Source of the DNA: an uncultured Eubacteriales bacterium
GTDB taxonomy: Bacteria > Bacillota > Clostridia > Oscillospirales > Acutalibacteraceae
DNA length: 47,597 nucleotides
Direction: 5' to 3'
Assembly (NCBI GenBank): GCA_900316025.1
Contig: ONBJ01000011.1
Location: 1-47,597, forward strand
Shown here one piece after another: positions 1 through 8,023 of the stretch. Below the pieces are notes generated by a model. That model searched no databases. It had not been told where the DNA came from and was given only the letters and a program-made list of their open reading frames with translations. The first letter of the stretch is position 1. Each line of letters starts with the position of its first letter. A program made the translations under genes and the position numbers.

Positions 1-77
1 ATTTGTAGGCTTTGTTCATCTCTGTTCACCTCTTTATTTCAAAGATACCATAATATGAAGTCATAGTCAACAATAAT

Positions 78-142
78 TCAGTCTACGGCTGAAAGGCAAT
101 TAATCTCACCGCCTATAGAGGCGGGAGACTTCTTGCCTATTA
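78..142 (-). pseudogene. Relic of the 3' end of an IS200/IS605-type tnpB
   Basis: On the minus strand this reads ...KKSPASIGGE... and ends in TGA at 80..78. It matches the C-terminal tail LKEAPVSIGGE of the tnpB cut by the right edge of the window, and the DNA is near-identical over about 30 bp around a CCGCCTCTATAGGCGG hairpin. No transposase body lies upstream, where the vanY-like gene ends at 152. I infer a decayed or solo right end of an IS200/IS605 element. The hairpin may also help end the mscL-vanY transcript. Confidence 0.5.
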
Positions 143-151
143 GGTTAAATT

Positions 152-1129
152 TTAAGCCGTTTTTACCGCAATTATAAAACCATCACAGTTATTTCCGCAA
201 ATCTGATATTCACTGGCTCTGGGAACTCGCATAGACGTTTTATCTCCGCTTTGTGCGGGAACATAGTAAACCGTCCAGTTTGCCATAGAACCGTCAGTCA
301 TATGTATCGGATTAGACAGCGTGTGCTTTCTCAGAAGCTCGATATACTCCTCAAGACAAAGCTTATTCTGCATAATATACGCTGCGTGCGGCACTCCTAC
401 ATATCTGTAGTGCCACGTTTCATAGCCTATATGCGTTTCCTTTACCTTATCTTTCGGGTATCTCAGAATAAAACCGTACTTTGTGCAGTTATTCAGCAGC
501 CAGCCGTATTCGCCGTCATTGTCAAGCTCTCTCATTGTTCCGTCCTCTTCTATTACGGAAAAGTCAACAGCATAGCCCGTCTGATGCTCACTGTAACCGG
601 GAACTGCGACAAGTTCTTCTTTATAACCGTCTGCGTTCTCAGCGGCTTTCTTTGCAGCGTCCTCGGAATAAAGCTCCGCCTGAAGTGACTTGCTTCTGTA
701 TCCGCTGACAACGTAAAGATTATCCTTTCCTGTCACATTGTAAAAATCAGAAAGCATTCTGTCAAGATTTTCCATAACTACACGGTTTACTTTGACATTG
801 TAGTCAGACGCACCGTATTTAAAGCTGCTTCTTTTTTCAAGCACAGTCTGAAGCTCCTCACCGTCAAACTTGCAGTTGTAATAATTGTTTACCAATACCA
901 AAGGCCCGTAATAAAGTCTGGTGTTGTCCACGTCAATTTTTACAAAATCGTCCTGCACATCAAGCGTTGTAACATACGGCAGTGAGCCTATGAGATTTTT
1001 TTCGCTTGCCAGAACCGAACCTATGCTTGCAGAAAATATAAGAATAAATGCTGTAGCACTTATATATATGAAAAATACCAGACTTACCAGAATAGGATAG
1101 TGGTTTTTAACTTTCTTTTTACGTAACAA
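152..1129 (-). CDS. Membrane-anchored D-alanyl-D-alanine carboxypeptidase, VanY/M15 family
   Basis: A zinc peptidase of the M15B (VanY/DacB) type that trims the terminal D-Ala from peptidoglycan stem peptides outside the membrane. One N-terminal membrane segment (about residues 11-35) acts as an uncleaved anchor. The catalytic domain carries SGYRS (142-146), the metal motif SEHQTGYAVD (180-189, with H182 and D189) and ETWHYR (237-242, with E237 and H240), so all expected zinc and base residues are present. The start is TTG at 1129 behind a GGGGGATAAGG ribosome site. It begins about 50 nt after mscL with no terminator between them, so the two are probably co-transcribed. Which cross-link or resistance role it has cannot be told; no vanHAX partners are present. 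Confidence 0.88.
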   Translation of the reverse strand: MLRKKKVKNHYPILVSLVFFIYISATAFILIFSASIGSVLASEKNLIGSLPYVTTLDVQDDFVKIDVDNTRLYYGPLVLVNNYYNCKFDGEELQTVLEKRSSFKYGASDYNVKVNRVVMENLDRMLSDFYNVTGKDNLYVVSGYRSKSLQAELYSEDAAKKAAENADGYKEELVAVPGYSEHQTGYAVDFSVIEEDGTMRELDNDGEYGWLLNNCTKYGFILRYPKDKVKETHIGYETWHYRYVGVPHAAYIMQNKLCLEEYIELLRKHTLSNPIHMTDGSMANWTVYYVPAQSGDKTSMRVPRASEYQICGNNCDGFIIAVKTA

Positions 1130-1179
1130 CAGCCTTATCCCCCATTCGTCAGATTAATTTATTTTTGTGTTATATAAAA

Positions 1180-1656
1180 TTATTTCTTTTCTAAGGAAAC
1201 TTCTTCCTCAAAGCCTTCAAGCTTAGATGTACAATGAGGACATCTTGTAGCTTCTATTGCGATTTCGCTCTTACAGTAAGGACACTCCTTGGTAGTAGCA
1301 GCTTCTTCTTCCTCTTCCTTCTTCTTGCCTATCGACATAAGCTTGTTAATAGCCTTTACTATAAGGAAGATTATAAGAGCCATAATCAGGAAGTTGATTA
1401 CTGCTGTTATAAATGCACCGTACTTGATTGTTACTGCTGTTCCTTCTCCGCCGCCTATAACATCAGGGAAGGTGAATTTCAGCATAAGCTGGTCGAAATT
1501 CATTTTTGTAAACAATCCGAGAATAGGAGAAATAATATTGTCTGTGAGCGATGTTACAATGTTCTGGAAAGCAGCACCGATGATTACAGCTACTGCCAAA
1601 TCAAGAACATTTCCTCTCATTACAAATTCCTTAAACTCTCCGAAGAACTTTTTCAT
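1180..1656 (-). CDS. mscL: Large-conductance mechanosensitive channel with C-terminal zinc ribbon
   Basis: MscL forms a homopentameric pore that opens under membrane tension and releases solutes on hypo-osmotic shock. The N-terminus has the amphipathic KKFFGEFKEFVMRGNVLDLAVAVIIGAAF segment split as helix S1 plus TM1 (about 15-45), and TM2 is about 80-102. After the usual basic/acidic linker the protein continues into a rubredoxin-like zinc ribbon with C125, C128, C139 and C142, giving 158 residues in total. The ribbon is an extra C-terminal cytoplasmic module. The ribosome site is AGAGGTG 10 nt upstream of ATG. It has its own promoter (1922..1950) and an unusually long leader of about 260 nt. 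Confidence 0.95.
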   Translation of the reverse strand: MKKFFGEFKEFVMRGNVLDLAVAVIIGAAFQNIVTSLTDNIISPILGLFTKMNFDQLMLKFTFPDVIGGGEGTAVTIKYGAFITAVINFLIMALIIFLIVKAINKLMSIGKKKEEEEEAATTKECPYCKSEIAIEATRCPHCTSKLEGFEEEVSLEKK

Positions 1657-1915
1657 AATTAATCATCACACCTCTTTAATGTATTGCACGGACAGTCTGA
1701 TAAATTAAAGATTATTTCAGTACTGACCGCAGCATTATCTGACAAACAGTGCGATATGCCGACTATACGGCTGCCTCAAGCTTTTTACTCCGATTTTCCG
1801 CATTCAATATGTGTATCTTAGCGAACCGTTTTTTAATATATACGATTTGCAAACGGTTAAAATTTAGCACACCTCCAAAAAAATTGTGCAGATTTATGAA
1901 TTAATCAATATCACG
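1657..1915 (-). promoter_or_regulatory. Long, possibly structured 5' leader of mscL
   Basis: The promoter at 1922..1950 would give a 5' UTR of about 260 nt. It holds an 8-bp inverted repeat (AACCGTTT/AAACGGTT, plus-strand 1824-1858), a small GCCG-TATAGT-CGGC hairpin near 1765-1780 and an internal GGAGGTGTG with no ORF behind it (GTG TGC TAA). I could not match it to a named riboswitch class. No U-tract terminator is seen, so any control would be translational or by RNA stability. Confidence 0.3.
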
Positions 1916-1921
1916 TGGTTA

Positions 1922-1950
1922 ATTATACTATAAATTATTGTTTTTTTCAA
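1922..1950 (-). promoter_or_regulatory. Sigma-A-type promoter for mscL(-vanY)
   Basis: Minus strand TTGAAA (1950..1945), 17-nt spacer, TATAAT (1927..1922). Confidence 0.6.
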
Positions 1951-2013
1951 TAAATCTGAACAATTTATTAAAAGACGATATTTTTTTATTTTTAAAGTTA
2001 CAGAATACGGTAA

Positions 2014-3237
2014 TTATCTGAGAATTACCTTATGGAATATCTTCTTTCCTTTTTTGATTACAATACCCGCTGAAAGCTCTTCTCTGCTGACTGTCTTTTT
2101 AGGGTCTGTTACCTTTACATCGTTTACGGATATTCCTCCCTGAACTACAAGTCTTCTTGCCTCTCCGTTTGAAGCTGTAAGACCTGCCTTGCAGAGAAGT
2201 CCGAGAACTCCTGCTTCGTTTCCTGTCAGATCTGCTTCCGTAATCTCGGTTGTGGGCATATTTTCATCGGTTGCCTTGCTTGAAAACAATGCTCTTGCCG
2301 TTACCTGTGCTTTTTCTGCCTCTTCCCTGCCGTGAATAAGCTCTGTAAGCTCATATGCAAGTATTTCCTTAGCTTTGTTGAGTTCGCTTCCCTCAAGCTT
2401 TTCAAGCTCCGCTATCTCACTAAGCGGAAGAAATGTGAGCATTTTCAGACATTTTATTACGTCGCTGTCGTCAACGTTTCGCCAGTACTGGTAGAAATCG
2501 TAGGGACTTGTTTTATCCGCAGAAAGCCATACTGCTCCCGACTGAGTTTTTCCCATTTTCTTTCCCTCTGAGTTGAGCAGAAGATTTATTGTCATTGCGT
2601 GAGCATCTTTTCCAAGCTTTCTTCTGATAAGCTCTGTTCCTGCAAGCATATTGCTCCACTGGTCATCTCCGCCAAACTGCATATTGCAGCCGTACTTGTT
2701 GTAAAGTACGTAAAAATCATATGCCTGCATTATCATATAGTTAAATTCGAGAAAACTCAGACCTCTTTCCATACGCTGCTTGTAGCATTCTGCCGTAAGC
2801 ATTCTGTTTACGCTGAAATGTGTGCCAACTTCTCTGAGCATTCCTATATAATTAAGGTCGAGCAGCCAGTCGGCATTGTTAACCAGCATAGCCTTGTTGT
2901 CGGAAAAATCTATGAAACGTCCCATCTGTACCTTGAAGCATTCTACATTGTGCTGTATAAGCTCCTTTGTCATCATCTGACGCATATCTGTTCTGCCTGT
3001 GGGGTCGCCTATCATAGCCGTACCGCCGCCGATTAATGCTATCGGCTTGTTTCCTGCCATTTGCAGACGCTTCATCAGACACAATGCCATAAAATGTCCT
3101 ACGTGCAGACTGTCTGCTGTAGGGTCAAAGCCTATGTAAAACGTTGCCTTGCCGTTGTTTATCATTTCTCTTATTTCTTCTTCGTTTGTTACCTGAGCTA
3201 TTAACCCTCTTTCTATAAGCTCTTCGTAAACTCCCAT
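2014..3237 (-). CDS. tyrS: Tyrosyl-tRNA synthetase
   Basis: A class I synthetase that charges tRNA-Tyr with tyrosine in the cytoplasm. I chose ATG at 3237 ([12 protein letters not shown]...) because AGGAGG sits 7 nt upstream; a longer reading to 3294 would run into the T-box terminator. The result is 407 residues, normal for TyrRS. Visible motifs are HVGH (about 45-48, the HIGH motif), the Tyr-binding [12 protein letters not shown] and GGDDQWSN region, and KMGKT (the KMSKS motif). An S4-type RNA-binding domain at the C-terminus includes [17 protein letters not shown]. It is transcribed from the promoter at 3569..3597 through a T-box leader. Confidence 0.97.
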   Translation of the reverse strand: MGVYEELIERGLIAQVTNEEEIREMINNGKATFYIGFDPTADSLHVGHFMALCLMKRLQMAGNKPIALIGGGTAMIGDPTGRTDMRQMMTKELIQHNVECFKVQMGRFIDFSDNKAMLVNNADWLLDLNYIGMLREVGTHFSVNRMLTAECYKQRMERGLSFLEFNYMIMQAYDFYVLYNKYGCNMQFGGDDQWSNMLAGTELIRRKLGKDAHAMTINLLLNSEGKKMGKTQSGAVWLSADKTSPYDFYQYWRNVDDSDVIKCLKMLTFLPLSEIAELEKLEGSELNKAKEILAYELTELIHGREEAEKAQVTARALFSSKATDENMPTTEITEADLTGNEAGVLGLLCKAGLTASNGEARRLVVQGGISVNDVKVTDPKKTVSREELSAGIVIKKGKKIFHKVILR

Positions 3238-3244
3238 TCCAATT

Positions 3245-3563
3245 CCTCCTGATATTTTTATTAAGCAAAAAAGTCCTCTGTGTAAAAAATGCAATTACAC
3301 AGAGGACGAACTGACCTTGAAAGTCCGTGGTACCACCTCTATTTACCGCCTTGCGGCAGCCTTAAAGGATAATGTCATATCCATAAGCTGTAACGGGCTT
3401 TCCCGATGATGCCTACACAATGTACATAAATATTATATACATCTTCGGCAGCACAGCTTACAGAGGTAACTTCACAGCAACAGTACAGCCGTTTTCACCG
3501 TCCACGACCTCTCTTAAGCTACCGATTGCTACTACTTCATCTGCTCACGGCTTTCTGATATTG
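3245..3563 (-). promoter_or_regulatory. T-box riboswitch controlling tyrS
   Basis: The minus-strand leader holds the T-box core AGAGGTGGTACCACGG (around 3340-3323). Its AGAGG arm can pair with the TCCTCT that starts the terminator, the classic antiterminator/terminator switch. Upstream are AGAGAGG (AG-bulge region) and GGTGAAAA (stem I terminal loop, GGUGNRA-like). The UGGU bulge pairs with ACCA, as expected for a tRNA with discriminator A such as tRNA-Tyr. A UAC triplet lies at 3468..3466, but I could not fix the specifier loop with certainty. Uncharged tRNA-Tyr should allow readthrough into tyrS. Confidence 0.92.
3267..3307 (-). terminator. T-box terminator of tyrS
   Basis: GTCCTCTGTGTAA and TTACACAGAGGAC form a perfect 13-bp hairpin followed by TTTTTT on the minus strand. 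The left arm overlaps the antiterminator pairing partner. Confidence 0.93.
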
Positions 3564-3568
3564 TTATC

Positions 3569-3597
3569 ATTATAATAAAACTGTATACCTTTGTCAA
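3569..3597 (-). promoter_or_regulatory. Consensus sigma-A promoter for the tyrS leader
   Basis: TTGACA (3597..3592), 17-nt spacer, TATAAT (3574..3569): a perfect consensus. A TCCGATT/AATCGGA hairpin at 3601-3625 lies between this promoter and the upstream SPFH gene and could separate the two units, although it lacks a U-tract. Confidence 0.85.
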
Positions 3598-3644
3598 CCC
3601 TCCGATTGCATATGCGGAAATCGGATTTCAGCAAACAGAGGTAA

Positions 3645-4946
3645 TCAGAGCTTGTTTCCGCAGTTAGGACAGAATTTAGGTGTCTGTCCCTCGGGAGGCT
3701 CAAAGCCGCACTTCGAGCATTTAGCCTTTGAGGGCATAGGCTTTCCGCATTCTGAACAGAACTTGCCTTTGTTTACTGCTCCGCACTCACATTTCCAGCC
3801 GTCTGCCTGCTGAGGCTTGGGTTTGCCGCACTCGTTACAGAATTTTCCTGTGTTGCTTGCTCCGCACTCACACTTCCACGAATTTGCAGCCTGCTGTCTT
3901 TGCTGGGGCTGGTGAGGCTGAGGAGGAACAAATCCGCCCTGCTGCTGACCGTAGTTCTGCTGCTGATAGCCCTGCATAACGTTTCCTGCCATATTCATAC
4001 CCATTCCCATACCTATGAATGAGTTCATCGCACCGCCTGAATTGCTTCCTGCATTTTTCAGACCTTCAGCTACATTCTTAGCCATATATCCCGACTGTAC
4101 CTGCGGATTTCCGAACATCATACCCTCGGAACGTGACTTTACAATCTTTTCGGAATCCTGGTCATATGAAACAGAAATAGTAGTTTCAACAATTTCAAAT
4201 CCTCTGAGCTGACGCCATTCGTCATCAAGAGCCGTATTGAGGTATTTTGTAAGATTTTTCGTATTTCCGTGAATCTGATATATGGGATAGCCGTCAATAG
4301 ACATCTGTCCGAGCGAATTGCGAAGCTCTGTAAGGAACTCTCCGTTGAACTGCTGCTTGATAGCGTTTATATCAATATTGCTGTTTGATATTGTGCTTCC
4401 TCTGTCTACAACCTCTGTATAGAATTTCATAGGGTCTACAATTTTTATAGAGTAAGTACCGTGAGCTCTTATGAAAAGCTCTGCCTGATACATCGCATCA
4501 AAGTAGTTCATAGCATTCTCCGTGCCGAACTTTATACCCCTGATTTCCTGCATATTTATATAGAAAACTCTCTGTGAACGGGGAGTAGTTCCTCCGAACT
4601 TAACTCTCTCGAATGTATCCTTGAGTGCGTCTTTCCACTGACCTGCAAATATCGACGGCGAGGTTGAATCGCTTACCTGATAGTAACCTTCCTCACAGGA
4701 AGCTGCTATAACTCTTCCTCCGTCTACAAGAAGCATCATTGAGTTAGGCCATACGTGTATAATCGAACCGTTTGATACAACATTGTCTGTACCTCTGTTG
4801 GTATTGCGGCGGTCATTTGCTCTTGCTTTCTGACCTGCTGCAAAAACAATGTTGTTGGACATATTTTCGGGCGGCTCAATAACTTCTCCGTACTGGTCGG
4901 CAAAAGCTCCTCCTACAGAATTTATCGCTGCTCTGATAATTCCCAT
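3645..4946 (-). CDS. SPFH-domain (YdjI-like) protein with three C-terminal zinc ribbons
   Basis: Residues about 20-270 match the SPFH/Band-7 'virion core protein-like' family that includes B. subtilis YdjI (recognised by WKDALKDTFERVKFGG, the RVFYINMQEIRGIKFGT region and the FEIVETTISVSYDQD strand). A Gly/Met/Gln-rich linker (about 290-355) follows. Three zinc ribbons come next (WKCECGASNTGKFCNECG, WKCECGAVNKGKFCSECG, then CSKCGF...FCPNCG); the first two are near-duplicates. There is no signal peptide or clear transmembrane helix. Family members are thought to organise membrane or stress complexes with phage-shock-like proteins; no such partner is adjacent here. It is a monocistronic unit with its own promoter and a palindrome near +1. 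Confidence 0.8.
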   Translation of the reverse strand: MGIIRAAINSVGGAFADQYGEVIEPPENMSNNIVFAAGQKARANDRRNTNRGTDNVVSNGSIIHVWPNSMMLLVDGGRVIAASCEEGYYQVSDSTSPSIFAGQWKDALKDTFERVKFGGTTPRSQRVFYINMQEIRGIKFGTENAMNYFDAMYQAELFIRAHGTYSIKIVDPMKFYTEVVDRGSTISNSNIDINAIKQQFNGEFLTELRNSLGQMSIDGYPIYQIHGNTKNLTKYLNTALDDEWRQLRGFEIVETTISVSYDQDSEKIVKSRSEGMMFGNPQVQSGYMAKNVAEGLKNAGSNSGGAMNSFIGMGMGMNMAGNVMQGYQQQNYGQQQGGFVPPQPHQPQQRQQAANSWKCECGASNTGKFCNECGKPKPQQADGWKCECGAVNKGKFCSECGKPMPSKAKCSKCGFEPPEGQTPKFCPNCGNKL

Positions 4947-5025
4947 TATTAATCTCTCCTTTTCAGATACAATTTTTATTTTTCACTTTTTAGATTAAAA
5001 TAAAAATTATTACTGCTTATTATTT

Positions 5026-5040
5026 GTATACTATGTATAC
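5026..5040 (-). promoter_or_regulatory. Palindromic operator candidate before the SPFH gene
   Basis: A GTATAC-N3-GTATAC inverted repeat just downstream of the -10 box, about where a repressor would block transcription. No regulator gene is adjacent. Confidence 0.35.
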
Positions 5041-5050
5041 CTTACCGAAT

Positions 5051-5079
5051 ATTATATAATACTTCAACAAATAATTCAA
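5051..5079 (-). promoter_or_regulatory. Sigma-A-type promoter for the SPFH gene
   Basis: TTGAAT (5079..5074), 17-nt spacer, TATAAT (5056..5051). Confidence 0.65.
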
Positions 5080-5129
5080 TATATAATTTGTTAATTTATA
5101 GGGTATGTCTGAATCCTTTTTATGCTTTA

Positions 5130-5165
5130 AGAAAACGGAACACAGCGGTATGATGCTGTGTTCCG
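5130..5165 (-). terminator. Intrinsic terminator of the htrA-like gene
   Basis: CGGAACACAGC/GCTGTGTTCCG hairpin with an 8-nt loop, followed on the minus strand by TTTTC. It lies about 40 nt after the stop codon at 5205. Confidence 0.8.
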
Positions 5166-5204
5166 TTTGTTCATAAATTTATTGTATTCTTTCAGCTTCG
5201 GAAT

Positions 5205-6932
5205 TTATTCCTCAGGGCTTTCTTCAGCCGAACCGAGAGTAGCGGTAACTGTCTGTTCCTTGTATCCGCCGTTTCTCTGCTGACGCTGGATTGTTATTTC
5301 AGCTTTGTCGCCAGGGTTCATATTTTTAAGCTTGTTCTGGAGCTGTGACATAGTGGAAAGAGTTTCACCGTTGAGCTTGGTTATTATATCTCCTGCCTGA
5401 ATGCCTGCTCCTGATGCGGGAGAACCTTCGGTTACACTGGAAACATATATTCCTGTGGGAAGTCCGAATGAATTGGAGTATCTGTCACTTACGTCTACGC
5501 CTCTTATTCCAAGATATGCACGGCTTGACTGAGCTTTATGAGTATTGTTCATCAAATCCTCGATAATAGGCTTTGCCTTTGAAATGGGGATTGCATATCC
5601 CATACCCTCAACACTGGTATCAGAGTATTTAGCTGAGTTTATTCCTACAACCTGTCCGCTCATATTGAGGAGAGCTCCGCCGCTGTTTCCGGGATTTATT
5701 GCAGCGTCAGTCTGGATAAGGTTCATTGTATTGTCTGTCATCTGAACCTCACGCTCCAATGCACTTATATAACCTACAGTTACCGACTGACCATAGCCGA
5801 GTGCATTTCCTATAGCTATTGCACGTTCACCAAGTTTGAGGTCATCGGAGCTTCCAAGCTCTGCCGTTGCTATATTTCCTTTTGTTTCATCTGAAATTGA
5901 GGAAAGCTTCACTGCTATTACCGCAAGGTCATAGTCTGAATCCGTACCCTTTACGCTTGCAGAATAGCTTGAACCGTCATTGAATGTTACATTTATTTCT
6001 GTAGCGTCCTCTACAACATGGTTATTGGTTACTATGAGAAGTTCAGACTCGTTTTCGGAAATTATAATGCCTGAACCGCTTCCTGTTGTTTCCTGCTGAT
6101 AGGTATCGTTTCCGCCGAAGCTGAAGAAATATCTGTAAGGATTTTCAACAGTTGTAGTGGCTTTTACATTTATTGATACCATCGCCGGCATAACACGTTC
6201 CACAACCGAGGAAACATCGCTGTCTGTGTCTGATTTGGACGAGCTGTCTGTTTTGGTTTTGGTGTCAGATGTGCTTTTTATCGTGCCGTTTTCTGATGAG
6301 CCTGAAAGTTTAAGCGAAGAACTGCTGCTTGATGAAGTATTGCTTGGAATAAATCTGTTTCCTGCATAATTTATACCTACCATAACCGTTCCTGCAACTA
6401 TACCGAAGCAAAGAGCGGCAGCTATTACCTTTGCAAAAAATTTTCCGCTGCTCTTTTTTTCTTTTTTGACTTTCGGTGTGCTCTGTGTATTTGAATACAC
6501 GTTTGAGGCGGTGGTACTCATATCGGGAGTGCTTTTTCTGTAGGAATAGCTGTACTCTGCTTCCTGATGATATACTCCGTTTGAATTGGAACTGTCCGTA
6601 TTGCCGTATGTTCCGCCTCCGTAATATGAGCCTTCCGAGGGAGTATCGTTATTGGGTGTGTTTCCGTAAGAACCTGCATTTCCGCTGTAGCTGCGGGAAT
6701 TCTGATAGTAGCGGCTGTCAGAATATATATTGTTTTCATCATTCTGCATATTGTTCTGAACTCCCGAAGCGTTTATTGTGTTTTCGTTTGTATTGTTATA
6801 TCTGCTTTCATAGCTGTTGAAGTTGTCGTTGAAGTTATCGTTGAAGTTATTGTCATTTCTGCCTGCTGCATTGAAGCTGTTGTTATTGTTATTGTTATTG
6901 TTATTGTTGTTATTATTGATGTTGTTATCCAT
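5205..6932 (-). CDS. HtrA/DegP-type membrane-anchored serine protease with poly-Asn N-terminus
   Basis: A trypsin-like S1C protease for quality control of misfolded proteins at the outer face of the membrane. Residues 1-160 are a hydrophilic low-complexity cytoplasmic tail that starts with 13 consecutive Asn (6-18) and continues with NFND repeats. One transmembrane helix lies at about 164-188, followed by a Ser-rich linker. The protease domain has the triad H305 (NNHVV), D335 (DYDLAV) and S417 (GNSGGA). One PDZ domain follows (about 470-560, with GIRGVDV and GSPASGAGIQAGDIITKLNG). The total length of 575 is longer than a typical 400-450 residue family member because of the tail. The reading frame is intact. 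It has its own terminator at 5130..5165. Confidence 0.93.
   Translation of the reverse strand: MDNNINNNNNNNNNNNNNSFNAAGRNDNNFNDNFNDNFNSYESRYNNTNENTINASGVQNNMQNDENNIYSDSRYYQNSRSYSGNAGSYGNTPNNDTPSEGSYYGGGTYGNTDSSNSNGVYHQEAEYSYSYRKSTPDMSTTASNVYSNTQSTPKVKKEKKSSGKFFAKVIAAALCFGIVAGTVMVGINYAGNRFIPSNTSSSSSSSLKLSGSSENGTIKSTSDTKTKTDSSSKSDTDSDVSSVVERVMPAMVSINVKATTTVENPYRYFFSFGGNDTYQQETTGSGSGIIISENESELLIVTNNHVVEDATEINVTFNDGSSYSASVKGTDSDYDLAVIAVKLSSISDETKGNIATAELGSSDDLKLGERAIAIGNALGYGQSVTVGYISALEREVQMTDNTMNLIQTDAAINPGNSGGALLNMSGQVVGINSAKYSDTSVEGMGYAIPISKAKPIIEDLMNNTHKAQSSRAYLGIRGVDVSDRYSNSFGLPTGIYVSSVTEGSPASGAGIQAGDIITKLNGETLSTMSQLQNKLKNMNPGDKAEITIQRQQRNGGYKEQTVTATLGSAEESPEE
6816..6918. repeat. Simple-sequence tracts encoding poly-Asn and NFND repeats
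   Basis: 6879-6918 is an AACAAT-type hexamer/trinucleotide tract coding for poly-Asn. 6816-6851 has three tandem 12-bp units (GTTGAAGTT[AG]T[CT] on the plus strand) coding for N-F-N-D. Both are in frame within the htrA-like gene, so length changes by 3, 6 or 12 nt keep the protein intact. Confidence 0.85.
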
Positions 6933-7175
6933 AAATCTCTTTCCTTTCGTCGAATATTTAAGCTGTTGGTTTTATGCACTTCTCTTGGAACACCTATATA
7001 ATAAAATGAAAACCTTGAAAAAATATTGAAAAAGCTTTAATTTTTAATTATTCAAATAAAGTTAATATTTGTAACCAAAGTATGCTCTATAAGACAAAAT
7101 ATCCTAAACAATATGCAGCCATTCCAGAATAAGTTATGCAAAGATTAAAAACAGTGATGTAAATTTATAAAAGGG

Positions 7176-7204
7176 TTGAATATTGTCGCATTTGGGGTTA
7201 TAAT
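7176..7204 (+). promoter_or_regulatory. Sigma-A-type promoter for the CYTH gene
   Basis: TTGAAT, 17-nt spacer, TATAAT. A leader of about 125 nt follows, with crossed inverted repeats AATCCCT (7235-7241)/AGGGATT (7280-7286) and CTGTACA (7255-7261)/TGTACAG (7287-7293). The rest of the 6933-7175 gap holds nothing I can assign. Confidence 0.65.
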
Positions 7205-7336
7205 ACTAACTAGCCTGAAAAAAACAAGTACGTCAATCCCTTCAATTTCATATTCTGTACATATGCTGATTGTTTGCAGAGGGATTTGTACAGGCCGTGC
7301 AGGAAATATTTGTTTGGAAGATGAGGAGAAAGCTTT

Positions 7337-7858
7337 ATGAACGGTAATAAGAGACTGCCACTGGAGATAGAAAGAAAATATCTCATAAGAATGCCCGATG
7401 TATCTTTACTTGAGAAGCAGCCGCTTTATATGCGTATAGAGATGGAGCAGGCATATCTCAGGGACAGGGGAGATAATTCCGGTATGCGTATAAGAAAAAG
7501 TACGCTCAACGGAAAAACATCATACAAAAAGACGTACAAAAAGAGCATAAGCTTTATGACCAGAATAGAGATAGAGGACGATATATCAGAACAGACCTGG
7601 AAGGATTTGCTTTTCAATAAAGACCCTGACAGTACACCGATTGAAAAGGTTCGTCACTGCTTTATGTATGGCGGACAGCTTTTCGAGCTTGACATATATC
7701 CTTTCTGGAATGACAGAGCTACGCTTGAAATAGAACTTAGCGCCGAAAACGAAAACTTCGAGCTTCCTCCCTTTATTGAGGTAATAAAGGAAGTAACCGA
7801 TGATGACAGATATAAGAACCGTTCCTTGTCTTATGAAATAGTAAACGAGGAAATATGA
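7337..7858 (+). CDS. CYTH-domain (triphosphate tunnel) protein
   Basis: The protein opens with the signature ExExK motif (E10-I-E12-R-K14) of the CYTH/triphosphate tunnel metalloenzyme superfamily. Alternating basic and acidic strands follow that would line the tunnel (GMRIRKS, SYKKTYK, TRIEIEDD, FELDIYPFW, ATLEIELS). The 173-residue length suits a single-domain member. Such proteins hydrolyse inorganic tri- or polyphosphate or thiamine triphosphate, and some are class IV adenylate cyclases; the substrate here cannot be told. The start is ATG with GAGGAG 8 nt upstream. It is monocistronic and convergent with the DUF6873-like gene. Confidence 0.85.
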   Translation: MNGNKRLPLEIERKYLIRMPDVSLLEKQPLYMRIEMEQAYLRDRGDNSGMRIRKSTLNGKTSYKKTYKKSISFMTRIEIEDDISEQTWKDLLFNKDPDSTPIEKVRHCFMYGGQLFELDIYPFWNDRATLEIELSAENENFELPPFIEVIKEVTDDDRYKNRSLSYEIVNEEI

Positions 7859-7869
7859 ATATATAATTC

Positions 7870-8014
7870 AGCCTGCGGAAAAACACAGGCGATTGCAGCC
7901 GTTTTCGGACATTTGTCCGAAAACAAAATTCAGGCATCTGCCTGAATTTTCACTGCGGCATATGCCGCAGCGGGCTGCAATCGCAAGTATGAGCGAAACC
8001 GCAGGCTTTTTTTA
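7870..8014 (+). terminator. Possible terminator enclosing a family 1 element
   Basis: AGCCTGCGG (7870-7878) can pair with CCGCAGGCT (7999-8007), and T7 follows. The whole family 1 copy sits in the loop. It may end the CYTH transcript, and it shows how the element can be nested within other pairing arms. Confidence 0.45.
7889..7984. repeat. Family 1 four-way-junction element, copy 1
   Basis: The outer arm GCGATTGCAGCC pairs with GGCTGCAATCGC (12 bp). Inside are hairpin 1 GTTTTCGGAC/GTCCGAAAAC (loop ATTT), hairpin 2 AAAATTCAGGC/GCCTGAATTTT (loop ATCT) and hairpin 3 CTGCGGC/GCCGCAG (loop ATAT). TGAGCG lies 5 nt after the right arm. Confidence 0.93.
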
Positions 8015-8023
8015 ATCCTGTCA

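Noticed and set aside
1657..1915. c-di-AMP (ydaO) riboswitch upstream of mscL
   Set aside because: The conserved ydaO core could not be matched in the leader, so I leave it unassigned.
2009..2029. GGTAATT/AATTACC inverted repeat over the tyrS stop codon as a terminator
   Set aside because: It is short, AT-rich and followed by an A-rich rather than T-rich stretch on the minus strand.
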